Assembly (NCBI GenBank): GCA_001856825.1
Contig: ATMD01000004.1
Span: forward strand, 490,568 to 554,567
DNA from: Thermoplasmatales archaeon I-plasma
GTDB lineage: Archaea > Thermoplasmatota > Thermoplasmata > Thermoplasmatales > GCA-001856825
DNA length: 64,000 bases
Reading direction: 5' to 3'
How positions within the stretch are numbered: position 1 is the stretch's first letter; each line of letters starts with the position of its first letter. The translations under genes and the position numbers were made by a program. The notes beneath the pieces are model-generated. The model was not told the origin of the DNA. It ran no database searches and saw only the letters and a program-made list of their open reading frames with translations. Shown here one piece after another: positions 1-6,634 of the stretch.

Positions 1-313
1 GTTCAATGCAATACTCCATTGTTGTCCCGAGAATTGGCACGAAGGGCACCACGTCTGTGGCGCCAAATCTTGGATGCTCTCCTTTATGGGCATCAAGATC
101 GATGAGCTCACTCGCCCTTTTTATCGACTTGAACATTGCGTTGACCATAGAATCGCCATCACCAACAACAGTTACAACCGACCTGTTGTGGTCCGCATTC
201 ATCTCAACGTCTATTACATCCACCGGATACTTCTTCATTGAGTCAATTATTGACTCAACCTTGGCCCTGTCCTTTCCCTCACTGAAATTCGGTACACATT
301 CCACATAGTTCAT
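1..313 (-). CDS. ftcD: Glutamate formiminotransferase, N-terminal part (cut by window edge)
   Basis: About 104 codons are visible, starting with ATG at 313 (MNYVECVPNFSEG). The opening VPNFSEG, followed by the ENHRSVVT-like stretch NADHNRSVVT and the segment DLDAHKGEHPRFGATDVVPF, is the hallmark of the formiminotransferase N-terminal subdomain. The enzyme transfers the formimino group of formiminoglutamate to tetrahydrofolate (or, in archaea, possibly another pterin), the last step of histidine degradation; hutH lies at 46-47.5 kb. The start is only 16 nt after the kbl stop on the same strand, so kbl and ftcD are probably co-transcribed. The reading frame is open to the window edge; whether a cyclodeaminase domain follows cannot be seen. 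Confidence 0.9.
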   Translation of the reverse strand, partial: MNYVECVPNFSEGKDRAKVESIIDSMKKYPVDVIDVEMNADHNRSVVTVVGDGDSMVNAMFKSIKRASELIDLDAHKGEHPRFGATDVVPFVPILGTTMEYCIE

Positions 314-329
314 AAATCTCCCTTCTCGA

Positions 330-1508
330 TCAAATCAGTCTCATTCTTTTTCCGACTTCTTCAAATTTGTCTCCCGCATACTTCAGGTCCTCCCTAGAGT
401 GGACTGCGGATGGCATCAGCCTTATCCTGGCTGTTCCCTTTGCAACAGTGGGATAAACAATGGGAGAAGCGAACACTCCCTCGTCGTAAAGTGATTTGCT
501 GAGTTCCACTGTCTCCTTCTCTCCGCCTATTATAACTGGTGTTATTGGCGTCTTGCTTTTTCCAGTATTGAACCCAAGATTATTGAGTTTCTCCTTTAGG
601 AAATCTGAATTGTTCCAGAGTTTCTTGAGGAGTGAGTCGTCTTTCTCCATTATTTCTATGCTCTTCATGACAGCTGCTACTTCGCCTGGATTCAATGCTG
701 AGCTGAAAAGGAACGGTCTGGCTTTCTGTTTAAGATAGTCTATCAGTTCTTTCCTTCCTGCAACGAACCCTCCCATGACTCCAACAGCTTTCGAGAATGT
801 CCCCATCTCGACGTCTACCTTGTCCCCTATCTTGAAATGATCAACGATCCCCCGTCCATGGTCACCAAGTACCCCTTCACCATGTGCATCATCCACATAG
901 ACCATCGAATCATACTTCTCTCCCAGCTCTGCCTCTTCTTTCAGCGGTGCTATATCACCATCCATGCTGAAAACTCCGTCAGTAACTATTAGCGCCCTCT
1001 TCCCAGTGGAGCGTTCTGTTTTCAGCTTCTCCTCAAGATCAGGAGGGGATACGTGGGAGAACACTACCCTCTTTGCAGAGCTAAGCCTTACTCCATCTAT
1101 TATACTGGCGTGGTTAAGTTCCTCGCTGAATACTAAGTCGTCTTTCCCTACAAGCGCTGGAATAGTTCCTAGGTTAGCAAGCAGGCCTCCCTGGTATACA
1201 AGGGATGACTCCATGTGCTTGAATTGTGCAATCTTTTCCTCGAGCTTTATGTGGATTTCCATTGTACCCGCAATACTCCTCACAGCTCCGGCACCAACAC
1301 CGTATGCGTCTATTGCATCGTGCATTGCCTTCTTTACTTCAGGATTGTTTGCAAGCCCCAGATAATTGTTGGAACATAGGTTCAGCAGTTTTCTTCCATC
1401 TATCTTGACCCACGCTCCCTGTGATGTCTGTAATGTCCTTATGGGAACGTACCGACCGGACTCTTTCAAAAGGTTAATCTCTTCGTTCACCCAGTCCATT
1501 TTCCCCAT
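330..1508 (-). CDS. kbl: Glycine C-acetyltransferase (2-amino-3-ketobutyrate CoA ligase)
   Basis: A 392-residue fold-type I PLP enzyme of the alpha-oxoamine synthase family (Kbl/BioF/HemA group). Visible family marks are NLCSNNYLGLANNP near residue 45, the aspartate-histidine motif VYVDDAHGEGVLGDHGRG in the middle, and the PLP-lysine motif GTFSKAVGVMGG. The reaction converts 2-amino-3-oxobutyrate and CoA to glycine and acetyl-CoA. Assignment to Kbl rather than BioF rests mostly on context: the divergent neighbour is L-threonine 3-dehydrogenase, which makes the substrate. A TATA-like stretch near 1531-1543 fits transcription starting around 1510. A second start is possible three codons in (ATG at 1499). 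Confidence 0.88.
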   Translation of the reverse strand: MGKMDWVNEEINLLKESGRYVPIRTLQTSQGAWVKIDGRKLLNLCSNNYLGLANNPEVKKAMHDAIDAYGVGAGAVRSIAGTMEIHIKLEEKIAQFKHMESSLVYQGGLLANLGTIPALVGKDDLVFSEELNHASIIDGVRLSSAKRVVFSHVSPPDLEEKLKTERSTGKRALIVTDGVFSMDGDIAPLKEEAELGEKYDSMVYVDDAHGEGVLGDHGRGIVDHFKIGDKVDVEMGTFSKAVGVMGGFVAGRKELIDYLKQKARPFLFSSALNPGEVAAVMKSIEIMEKDDSLLKKLWNNSDFLKEKLNNLGFNTGKSKTPITPVIIGGEKETVELSKSLYDEGVFASPIVYPTVAKGTARIRLMPSAVHSREDLKYAGDKFEEVGKRMRLI

Positions 1509-1678
1509 GCCCCGAGATGTTATCAGCAGTCATATACTTTGCTTCACTAAACTCCGCTGATGTTGTTATAATCAGTAGGAATTAGCTTTCCCTTGAATTT
1601 TTGGATATGGTAAAATCGCCTTAAATGCTAAAAAATTTGTACGAAATATTTTTTATTTCTGCATAACTGTTCGTACGA
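1509..1678. promoter_or_regulatory. Divergent kbl/tdh promoter region with two GTAC-centred palindromes
   Basis: The tdh side has an AT-rich TATA-like stretch at about 1644-1658, correctly placed for a leaderless start at 1679. It is bracketed by TTTGTACGAAA at 1636-1646 and by the perfect palindrome TTCGTACGAA at 1670-1679, which overlaps the first base of the start codon. The palindrome centres are 34 bp apart, about three helical turns. The kbl side has its own TATA-like sequence near 1531-1543 on the minus strand. The paired sites look like repressor operators; this is inference. Confidence 0.5.
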
Positions 1679-2617
1679 ATGACATTCGAAAAAATCCTGG
1701 TCACTGGTGCGAGTGGCCAAATAGGCAGTGAGCTTGTACCATTTCTGTCTGAAGTTTTCGGAAAAGAGAGAATTATACCATCGGACGTGAGACCTAATTC
1801 AAACGATCCGAGATTTATCGCCCTTGATGTCACTGACAGGGCCTCGATTGACAGGGCAATGGACAAATACAGGATTGATACTGTTTTCCATCTCGCAGCC
1901 ATTCTCTCGGCAAACGGCGAGAAGAACCCGGAACTGGCGTACAAGGTCAACATTTCAGGTATGTACAACATCCTAGAGTCGGCAGTAAGGAACAAGGTGA
2001 AACTGGTACTGACACCGAGTTCTATAGGCGTGTTCGGGCCTGACACACCCAAAGAAAATGTTCCCATTGAAACTATAGCCAGGCCAGTCACAATGTATGG
2101 AATAACAAAGCTACTGGCAGAACATCTGGGTAATTACTATCATGCTAGATTCGGCCTCAACGCACGCGGGCTAAGATTCCCTGGATTGATAAGCTATAAG
2201 ACTGCACCTGGTGGAGGCACAACAGATTATTCGATAGAAATGATCATTGAAGCAGCAAAGGGAAAAAATTACAAGTGCTTTCTAAGGGAGAACTCTAAAC
2301 TTCCGATGATGTATATGCCTGATGCGCTTGATTCATTATTGAAACTTGCAGAAGCAGAAGATTCCAGACTGAAGCATCGGACAGATTTTAACGTGACTTC
2401 CTTCTCTGTGACACCGAAGGAGCTTGAAATGGAGCTGAAGAAACACTATCCTAAATTCCAGGCGACTTATGAGCCTGACTTCAGGCAGGCCATCGCAGAT
2501 TCATGGCCAGGATCACTCGACGCATCCGCTGCCGTAAGCGAATGGGACTTTCATCCAAACTACAATCTAAGTGCAACAGTGGAGGATATGATTATCCATC
2601 TAAAGACAAGTAAGTAA
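1679..2617 (+). CDS. tdh: L-threonine 3-dehydrogenase, SDR/epimerase-like type
   Basis: A 312-residue extended short-chain dehydrogenase. The N-terminus shows the Rossmann motif GASGQIGSELVPF, then the substrate-loop motif PSSIGVFGPDTPK and the catalytic YxxxK (MYGITKLLAEH). The sequence follows, by recall, the Thermoplasma volcanium L-threonine dehydrogenase closely over its whole length, including ALRFPG- and PMMYMPDAL-type segments. It oxidises L-threonine with NAD+ to 2-amino-3-oxobutyrate, the substrate of the divergent Kbl. The ATG at 1679 gives the expected N-terminus and would be leaderless. Confidence 0.93.
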   Translation: MTFEKILVTGASGQIGSELVPFLSEVFGKERIIPSDVRPNSNDPRFIALDVTDRASIDRAMDKYRIDTVFHLAAILSANGEKNPELAYKVNISGMYNILESAVRNKVKLVLTPSSIGVFGPDTPKENVPIETIARPVTMYGITKLLAEHLGNYYHARFGLNARGLRFPGLISYKTAPGGGTTDYSIEMIIEAAKGKNYKCFLRENSKLPMMYMPDALDSLLKLAEAEDSRLKHRTDFNVTSFSVTPKELEMELKKHYPKFQATYEPDFRQAIADSWPGSLDASAAVSEWDFHPNYNLSATVEDMIIHLKTSK

Positions 2618-2659
2618 GTATGTTCCGTTAATCAAGAAAACCACCACTTGGTATTCTTA

Positions 2660-2678
2660 TTGAGCATTAAGCGCTCAA
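2660..2678. repeat. Short inverted repeat between tdh and the next gene
   Basis: TTGAGC (2660-2665) and GCTCAA (2673-2678) form a 6 bp stem with a 7 nt loop. It sits 43 bp after the tdh stop and just upstream of the TATA-like sequence (about 2684-2695) of the gene at 2716, so it could be a terminator stem or an upstream regulatory site. The match is short and may be chance. Confidence 0.25.
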
Positions 2679-2715
2679 ATGTTTTAAGTATTTAGTTAAT
2701 CTTTGAATCATATTA

Positions 2716-3654
2716 ATGGAGAATGAGATAGTACAGGTATACGACCTGGAAAAACTGCAGGAAGAAACGCCATTCCTGATATTTGTTCCAGGCAATTTGG
2801 AGATCAGGAATGTGACATACCGCACGGGAGGAAGAAAGTGGCCGACATTGCGGTATGAATGCATAATAGATGGAGAGAAGATCAGGGTGAAGGAATTCTT
2901 CCTAGACTGGTTCTATCCAGGATTTCCCAAGAGTCTTATGCAATCTTTCGTCTCCTCATATTCTATGGTTGATAGTATACCAATGAAGGACTGGGTAATT
3001 TTCACTGGCAAGAACTACAAGGGTAAGGAGGCATCGTCATCTTTTTCTCTTGGAACACAGATAGAAGTGGAGGGGGAGTCAAGGAAGAATGTCAGTAAAC
3101 TTAGTGAAACAATGTTCGACCCATTCCCAGATGAAAGATTCAAAAGATTTCCATTTTATAGAAGGTCATTCTTCGCAAATAAGGGAGAGCCTGAATGGTT
3201 TGAGGAGAGGAGGATAAGTAACCTTGACTGGAAACCTCCGAAGAGTGACTTCTGCGTAGGAGACCTCTGCATGGACTCCGTAGGTGTCTTCAAAAAAGAC
3301 GGCAGCACCGTAGAGACAATTTTCACTTTCTCTGAAGAATATTACAGGAGGGCTGCATGGGTCGATATAGCCAGGCCTACAGAGCAAGCCGAGCACTTGA
3401 TATACGACTTAAGGAACAGTGGTAATTTCTTCGAAGAATTCGAAAGTGGAGAACCGACATTTGCATTCAAGAAAGAGCAAGGACCTGCAATAGCCAGATC
3501 GAAATTTGGGGAATATGTCGTCACTGTATCCCTATCCCCCCTGTTCGGTTTTTCTGAGGCAAAAGGTATAGTGAGGGATTTGATGGGTACCGTCGAAGAC
3601 CGATATTGGGACAGAAGTCCCTCTAACTGTGCAATAACATCAAATTGTGAATGA
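2716..3654 (+). CDS. Hypothetical protein with IS-replaced C-terminal tail
   Basis: I do not recognise the family. The 312-residue product is soluble, rich in aromatic residues (EFFLDWFYPGFPKS, ERFKRFPFYRRSFF) and has no transmembrane segment or recognisable catalytic motif. The start ATG at 2716 is about 26 bp after a TATA-like stretch. The last codons are foreign: after codon 295 (V-E-D at 3592-3600) the frame enters an insertion sequence at 3602 and gains a tail ending RSPSNCAITSNCE before stopping inside the element. Joining the sequence across the duplicated target gives V-E-D-Q-K-K-F-I-stop, so the ancestral protein was about 300 residues and nearly all of it remains. It may therefore still work. 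Confidence 0.7.
   Translation: MENEIVQVYDLEKLQEETPFLIFVPGNLEIRNVTYRTGGRKWPTLRYECIIDGEKIRVKEFFLDWFYPGFPKSLMQSFVSSYSMVDSIPMKDWVIFTGKNYKGKEASSSFSLGTQIEVEGESRKNVSKLSETMFDPFPDERFKRFPFYRRSFFANKGEPEWFEERRISNLDWKPPKSDFCVGDLCMDSVGVFKKDGSTVETIFTFSEEYYRRAAWVDIARPTEQAEHLIYDLRNSGNFFEEFESGEPTFAFKKEQGPAIARSKFGEYVVTVSLSPLFGFSEAKGIVRDLMGTVEDRYWDRSPSNCAITSNCE
3592..3601. repeat. Target-site duplication, left copy
   Basis: GTCGAAGACC directly abuts the left terminal inverted repeat of the insertion sequence and is repeated exactly at 4813-4822. Confidence 0.9.
3602..3618. repeat. Left terminal inverted repeat of the IS
   Basis: GATATTGGGACAGAAGT. It matches the reverse complement of 4796-4812 (GACATTGGGACAGAAGT) at 16 of 17 positions. 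Confidence 0.88.
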
Positions 3655-4591
3655 GCCCCTTGCAGAACCCTGACGTTTCTTTTCTGTCCTTCCTCCTCTG
3701 ATATATCAGGCCTCCCGTAGCTCTCTTGTCTGAGGAGAATCCAGATTCTGATGCATTCCTCTTGAAGTATTCCCTGAGATAGTTCATCGGATCATCCATG
3801 AAGCGCCTGATTATTTCCCTCCAGTTCCTTCTTCCCCTTATCCTGGAGTTGCTCTTAGGGATGAGGAATATCATTGTGTTTTCATTGAAATCATCAAGTA
3901 TGCTCTGTCCCGAGTAATATTTGTCCAAACGGATGCTCTTAAGGTCAATGCGCATCTTACCTATCATCTCTAATGCCTTATGATACGCATCCTTCTCCGA
4001 TCTGACGGAAACTGCATATCCAACATACATCCTTGTTGCCAGATCCATCAGTGCGAATGAATAGACAAACTTCCCCTCCTTCACAAATTCACCATCTTTC
4101 TCCCTCATGGAACGGTAGTGCTTCGTGACGGTGAGGGAATACCCGGTACCGTCACCCGATGTGTCAGCGGAAGAGATGCCCTTTCTCATGACGGAGCTGA
4201 TGAAGAGGTTATTCAATATCATCAGGACAAGAGGATCTGAATATAGCCTCTCGACGGTCTTGTAACTGATGTCCTTGCTAATTCCGAGAAGAGGAAGGAG
4301 GTAAGCGGCCTTCCTGTTGCTCAGTCGGAATATCTCCTTCACAAGGATAACGAAGACCTTCTCCCTTGCTTCCAGCAACGAGGGTCTTCCAAACTCCTCT
4401 ACAACGAAGGAAGAGGACTCGTCTATCATTGCTCTGAGCTCCAGAGCCATGCCCTTCATCCTCTGCCTGTAGAGATACTCGTAATCCCTCCAGTTTGTTG
4501 TCACTGGTATGGAGAATTCCTCCCTGTAGCGGGACATGAGTTCTTCAATGGAGTCACGGAAATACTCATAGTCCAGCTGGGTGATCCTCAT
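3623..4591 (-). CDS. DDE transposase of the insertion sequence
   Basis: The 322-residue reading used here begins MRITQLDYEYF at 4591. An upstream in-frame ATG at 4678 would add 29 residues that run through the promoter zone and overlap the divergent ORF, so it is unlikely. Candidate catalytic acids are the aspartates in SADTSGDGTG and SIRLDKYYSG and the glutamate in NASESGFSSDKR, with the usual lysine/arginine next to it. The basic C-terminus (IYQRRKDRKETSGF) ends 21 bp inside the left end of the element. No frameshift or stop is seen. A TATA-rich stretch at about 4601-4622 separates it from the divergent small ORF. Confidence 0.85.
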   Translation of the reverse strand: MRITQLDYEYFRDSIEELMSRYREEFSIPVTTNWRDYEYLYRQRMKGMALELRAMIDESSSFVVEEFGRPSLLEAREKVFVILVKEIFRLSNRKAAYLLPLLGISKDISYKTVERLYSDPLVLMILNNLFISSVMRKGISSADTSGDGTGYSLTVTKHYRSMREKDGEFVKEGKFVYSFALMDLATRMYVGYAVSVRSEKDAYHKALEMIGKMRIDLKSIRLDKYYSGQSILDDFNENTMIFLIPKSNSRIRGRRNWREIIRRFMDDPMNYLREYFKRNASESGFSSDKRATGGLIYQRRKDRKETSGFCKGLIHNLMLLHS

Positions 4592-4628
4592 TACGAAAAT
4601 GTAATATATATGGGGTATATATACATTT

Positions 4629-4793
4629 GTGCGCAAGGTACAGATAAAGGAAGGGAACCAGATCACCGTGAAGAACATTCAGGCTTACATGGAAAGGACA
4701 GTCACAAAATTTGGATCTGGTGCCAAAGTTGACTGTCCTAAGGAGTTTCTGGGGAAGAAGGCCTTCCTGATCATAAAGAAGGATGAAGATTAG
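4629..4793 (+). CDS. Small IS-encoded accessory protein (DUF2080-like)
   Basis: A 54-residue frame starting at GTG 4629 and ending TAG 4791-4793, three bases before the right inverted repeat. The product begins MRKVQIKEGNQITV and continues through MERTVTKFGSGAKVDCPKEF to AFLIIKKDED. This layout (charged start, GSGAKVxxPKE core, K-rich end) matches the small archaeal transposon-encoded proteins called DUF2080, which accompany ISA1214-type transposases. The strand is opposite to the transposase and the two share a 37 bp AT-rich divergent promoter. Its role in transposition is unknown. Confidence 0.7.
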   Translation: MRKVQIKEGNQITVKNIQAYMERTVTKFGSGAKVDCPKEFLGKKAFLIIKKDED

Positions 4794-4795
4794 TC

Positions 4796-4812
4796 ACTTC
4801 TGTCCCAATGTC
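4796..4812. repeat. Right terminal inverted repeat of the IS
   Basis: Reads ACTTCTGTCCCAATGTC on the plus strand, the complement of the left end with one mismatch. Confidence 0.88.
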
Positions 4813-4822
4813 GTCGAAGACC
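4813..4822. repeat. Target-site duplication, right copy
   Basis: GTCGAAGACC, identical to 3592-3601. It is followed by the original end of the interrupted gene (AGAAAAAGTTTATTTGA), which also contains the TATA-like sequence of the next gene. Confidence 0.9.
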
Positions 4823-4859
4823 AGAAAAAGTTTATTTGAAAATTTCAATAGAGTGATCG

Positions 4860-5294
4860 ATGATTTTAGATAAGCCGGCAATGATAAAGGACCTCCTGGA
4901 AAAGAGCAAGACTATTGCAGTAGTTGGAATGTCCCCAAATCCTGAAAGGGATTCCAATAAGGTCGGTAAATACTTGATTGATATCGGATACAACGTAATT
5001 CCAGTAAATCCAACTGTCACGGAAATATACGGTAAAAAAACATATCCTTCCATCCTAGACATACCCAGGGACGTGAAGATTGACATAGTGGACATATTCA
5101 GAAATCCGGAAGCTTCTAAGGAAGTTGTACTCCAGGCACCGAGTTTACATCCAAAGGCCGTCTGGCTCCAGCTCGGAGCTGAAAGCCCGGATGTCATAAA
5201 GACAGCATTATCAGAAAACCTCAATGTAGTCTACGGAATCTGCATAATGGAGACGCATAAAAAAGTATCAAGTGATACGTTCTTTAGTATTTAA
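4860..5294 (+). CDS. CoA-binding domain protein (YccU type)
   Basis: A 144-residue stand-alone CoA_binding_2 Rossmann domain. The glycine-rich turn KTIAVVGMSPNPERDSNKVG is near residues 17-37, followed by NVIPVNPT and, later, VWLQLGAESPDV, as in the YccU/CoA-binding family. These small proteins bind CoA or nucleotides; their metabolic role is not settled. A TATA-like sequence (AGTTTATTTG, about 4828-4838) lies 8 bp beyond the IS target duplication, so insertion left this promoter's core in place. An alternative start is ATG at 4881 (MIKDLLEK). Confidence 0.82.
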   Translation: MILDKPAMIKDLLEKSKTIAVVGMSPNPERDSNKVGKYLIDIGYNVIPVNPTVTEIYGKKTYPSILDIPRDVKIDIVDIFRNPEASKEVVLQAPSLHPKAVWLQLGAESPDVIKTALSENLNVVYGICIMETHKKVSSDTFFSI

Positions 5295-5384
5295 AGAGCA
5301 GGCATTTATATTCGATATTTTCTATAGGATATTTTGAATAAAATCTATATTCCTCACGCCAGCCGTAATATTAAAAATAGCATT

Positions 5385-5400
5385 AACTTTATATATTAAA
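5385..5400 (+). promoter_or_regulatory. TATA box of the HTa gene
   Basis: CTTTATATATTAAA about 27 bp before the ATG at 5417. The spacing implies a leaderless transcript. Confidence 0.6.
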
Positions 5401-5416
5401 TGTAGATATTCTCAAT

Positions 5417-5686
5417 ATGGTCGGAATAAACGAGATTGCCAGAGACATCGCCAAGAGTTCCGGCGTATCTGTCAGAAGCGCTGAGTCAGTAATAAGGGGA
5501 ACCTTCAAGGCTATTGTGACGAACATAAACAAAGGACAGAAGGTTAGAATTGCAGGATTCGGAATCTTCTCGAGGAAGCAAACGAAGGCAAGGAACGCAA
5601 AGAATCCTAGGACAAAGCAGATCATAAGAGTTCCCGCAAAGAACAAAGTACACTTCAGTGCGTCTTCAAAGATAAAATACAAGTAA
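5417..5686 (+). CDS. HU-like chromosomal protein HTa
   Basis: An 89-residue HU/IHF family protein. The GINEIARDIAKSSGVS start, the central RIAGFGIFSRKQTKARNAKN arm base and the NPRTKQIIRVPAKN arm are typical. Thermoplasmatales lack histones and package DNA with this bacterial-type protein (HTa). It is one of the stronger taxonomic marks in the window. The gene is monocistronic: the next 240 bp have no obvious larger gene, and T-rich tracts at about 5694-5720 after the stop look like an archaeal poly-T terminator. Confidence 0.92.
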   Translation: MVGINEIARDIAKSSGVSVRSAESVIRGTFKAIVTNINKGQKVRIAGFGIFSRKQTKARNAKNPRTKQIIRVPAKNKVHFSASSKIKYK

Positions 5687-5722
5687 ACTTCTCTTAATTT
5701 TTCTTATTTTATTTTCTCCCCT
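5687..5722 (+). terminator. T-rich terminator after HTa
   Basis: Immediately after the stop the plus strand has several T runs (AATTTTTCTTATTTTATTTT) without a strong stem, the pattern used for archaeal intrinsic termination. Confidence 0.4.
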
Positions 5723-5927
5723 TCTAATCATTCTCAAAAATTAAATATCAGTTCATTATCCAATTTTGTAGTCCAATTTCGTGAATAGAACATAGGATTT
5801 CCTGCAAAAAGCGGTGCGTATTGCCTGCTTGAGAATAGCGTATATTCTGAATAATGTTCATTTCCGCAAGTGCCCCTTTTGACCCTTAATTTCTGAAAAT
5901 GAATGGAGTTGGACTAGAGGTGTTTTT

Positions 5928-6077
5928 ATGAAAATAGAAATGGATGTGACATGTTTTTGTCTCGGAACTGGAAAGAAATTTTGCATGAACTGCTTCGGAA
6001 AAATGGATGAGAACACAATGGATGTCGAAACACAACCGGCCTTTCTCCTTCGTGATGTGACCAAGGGGGGAAACTGA
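5928..6077 (+). CDS. Small Cys-rich protein (49 aa) heading the ATPase cassette
   Basis: ATG at 5928 to TGA at 6075-6077. The stop shares its last base with the ATG of the next gene (TGATG), which argues for translational coupling. The product starts MKIEMDVTCFCLGTGKKFC and contains CxC and CxxC pairs (C9, C11, C19, C22) in a zinc-ribbon-like spacing. It is too short for most gene callers. I do not recognise the family; zinc binding is inference from the cysteine pattern. Confidence 0.45.
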   Translation: MKIEMDVTCFCLGTGKKFCMNCFGKMDENTMDVETQPAFLLRDVTKGGN

Positions 6078-6634
6078 TGTCTTCATACTGGAAAATTTAT
6101 GTACGGGACAGGGAGAATCTAAGGTTTCTTCTCAATATCTTACTGACCAATAGGGAAACGGAGCTTACGATCAGGAGGAATGACTCACTGTTAGTGTTTG
6201 TTGGCTACAGCCACAAGGAGGCCGAAATTGTCCAGTATATCAGGGAGGAGCTTGGTAATAAGATTGAGAATGTTCTTCTCAGCAAACAATGGAAGGAAAA
6301 TGTGTACTTGTTCAATAAGCCGAGGTTCATATTTGATTCAATTTTTCCTTTTTTGGTTGAAACTTCATCCTTTTTGATGAAAGGTGACGAAGTACACGTG
6401 AGGGTTGAAAGGTACTCTACATTAAATCCCCTGAGGAGGAGGTATTTGGGTCAAAAGGCAGGAAAGGTGCTCTACAGGGTAAGACTTTTTTCGCCAATCC
6501 TGCTGAGGGCCTATACTAACAGGGATGGAAAGCAGTGCCTCACTTTTGAGAGAAGAAATCCCTTAATACTCACAAGCTACGAGCTTTCATCGCTCATAAA
6601 TGGGAGTGGAGACCATGGACTACTGGCCATATGA
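6077..6634 (+). CDS. Hypothetical protein, partner of the downstream ATPase
   Basis: A 185-residue soluble protein of no family I recognise. It is highly basic and aromatic in its second half (YSTLNPLRRRYLGQKAGKVLYRVRLFSP) and has no membrane segment. Its start overlaps the stop of the 49-residue ORF by one base, and its end overlaps the start of the ATPase gene, so the three are almost certainly one transcriptional and translational unit. A role as substrate adaptor or DNA-binding partner of the ATPase is a guess from this coupling only. Confidence 0.65.
   Translation: MSSYWKIYVRDRENLRFLLNILLTNRETELTIRRNDSLLVFVGYSHKEAEIVQYIREELGNKIENVLLSKQWKENVYLFNKPRFIFDSIFPFLVETSSFLMKGDEVHVRVERYSTLNPLRRRYLGQKAGKVLYRVRLFSPILLRAYTNRDGKQCLTFERRNPLILTSYELSSLINGSGDHGLLAI

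Larger units (their letters stand above)
3602..4812. mobile_element. Complete insertion sequence, probably ISA1214-like
   Basis: The 1,211 bp element is bounded by 17 bp inverted ends (3602-3618 and 4796-4812, one mismatch) and flanked by an exact 10 bp direct repeat. It carries a DDE transposase on the minus strand and a small divergent ORF of the DUF2080 type on the plus strand. Length near 1.2 kb, a long target duplication and a two-gene content fit what is known of the ISA1214 group first described in Archaeoglobus. The family name is from recall and needs an ISfinder comparison. The reading frames and both ends are intact, so the element may be active. Confidence 0.85.

Noticed and set aside
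4592-4678. 29-residue N-terminal extension of the transposase frame
   Set aside because: It runs through the AT-rich divergent promoter and overlaps the DUF2080-like ORF; the core protein starts well at ATG 4591.
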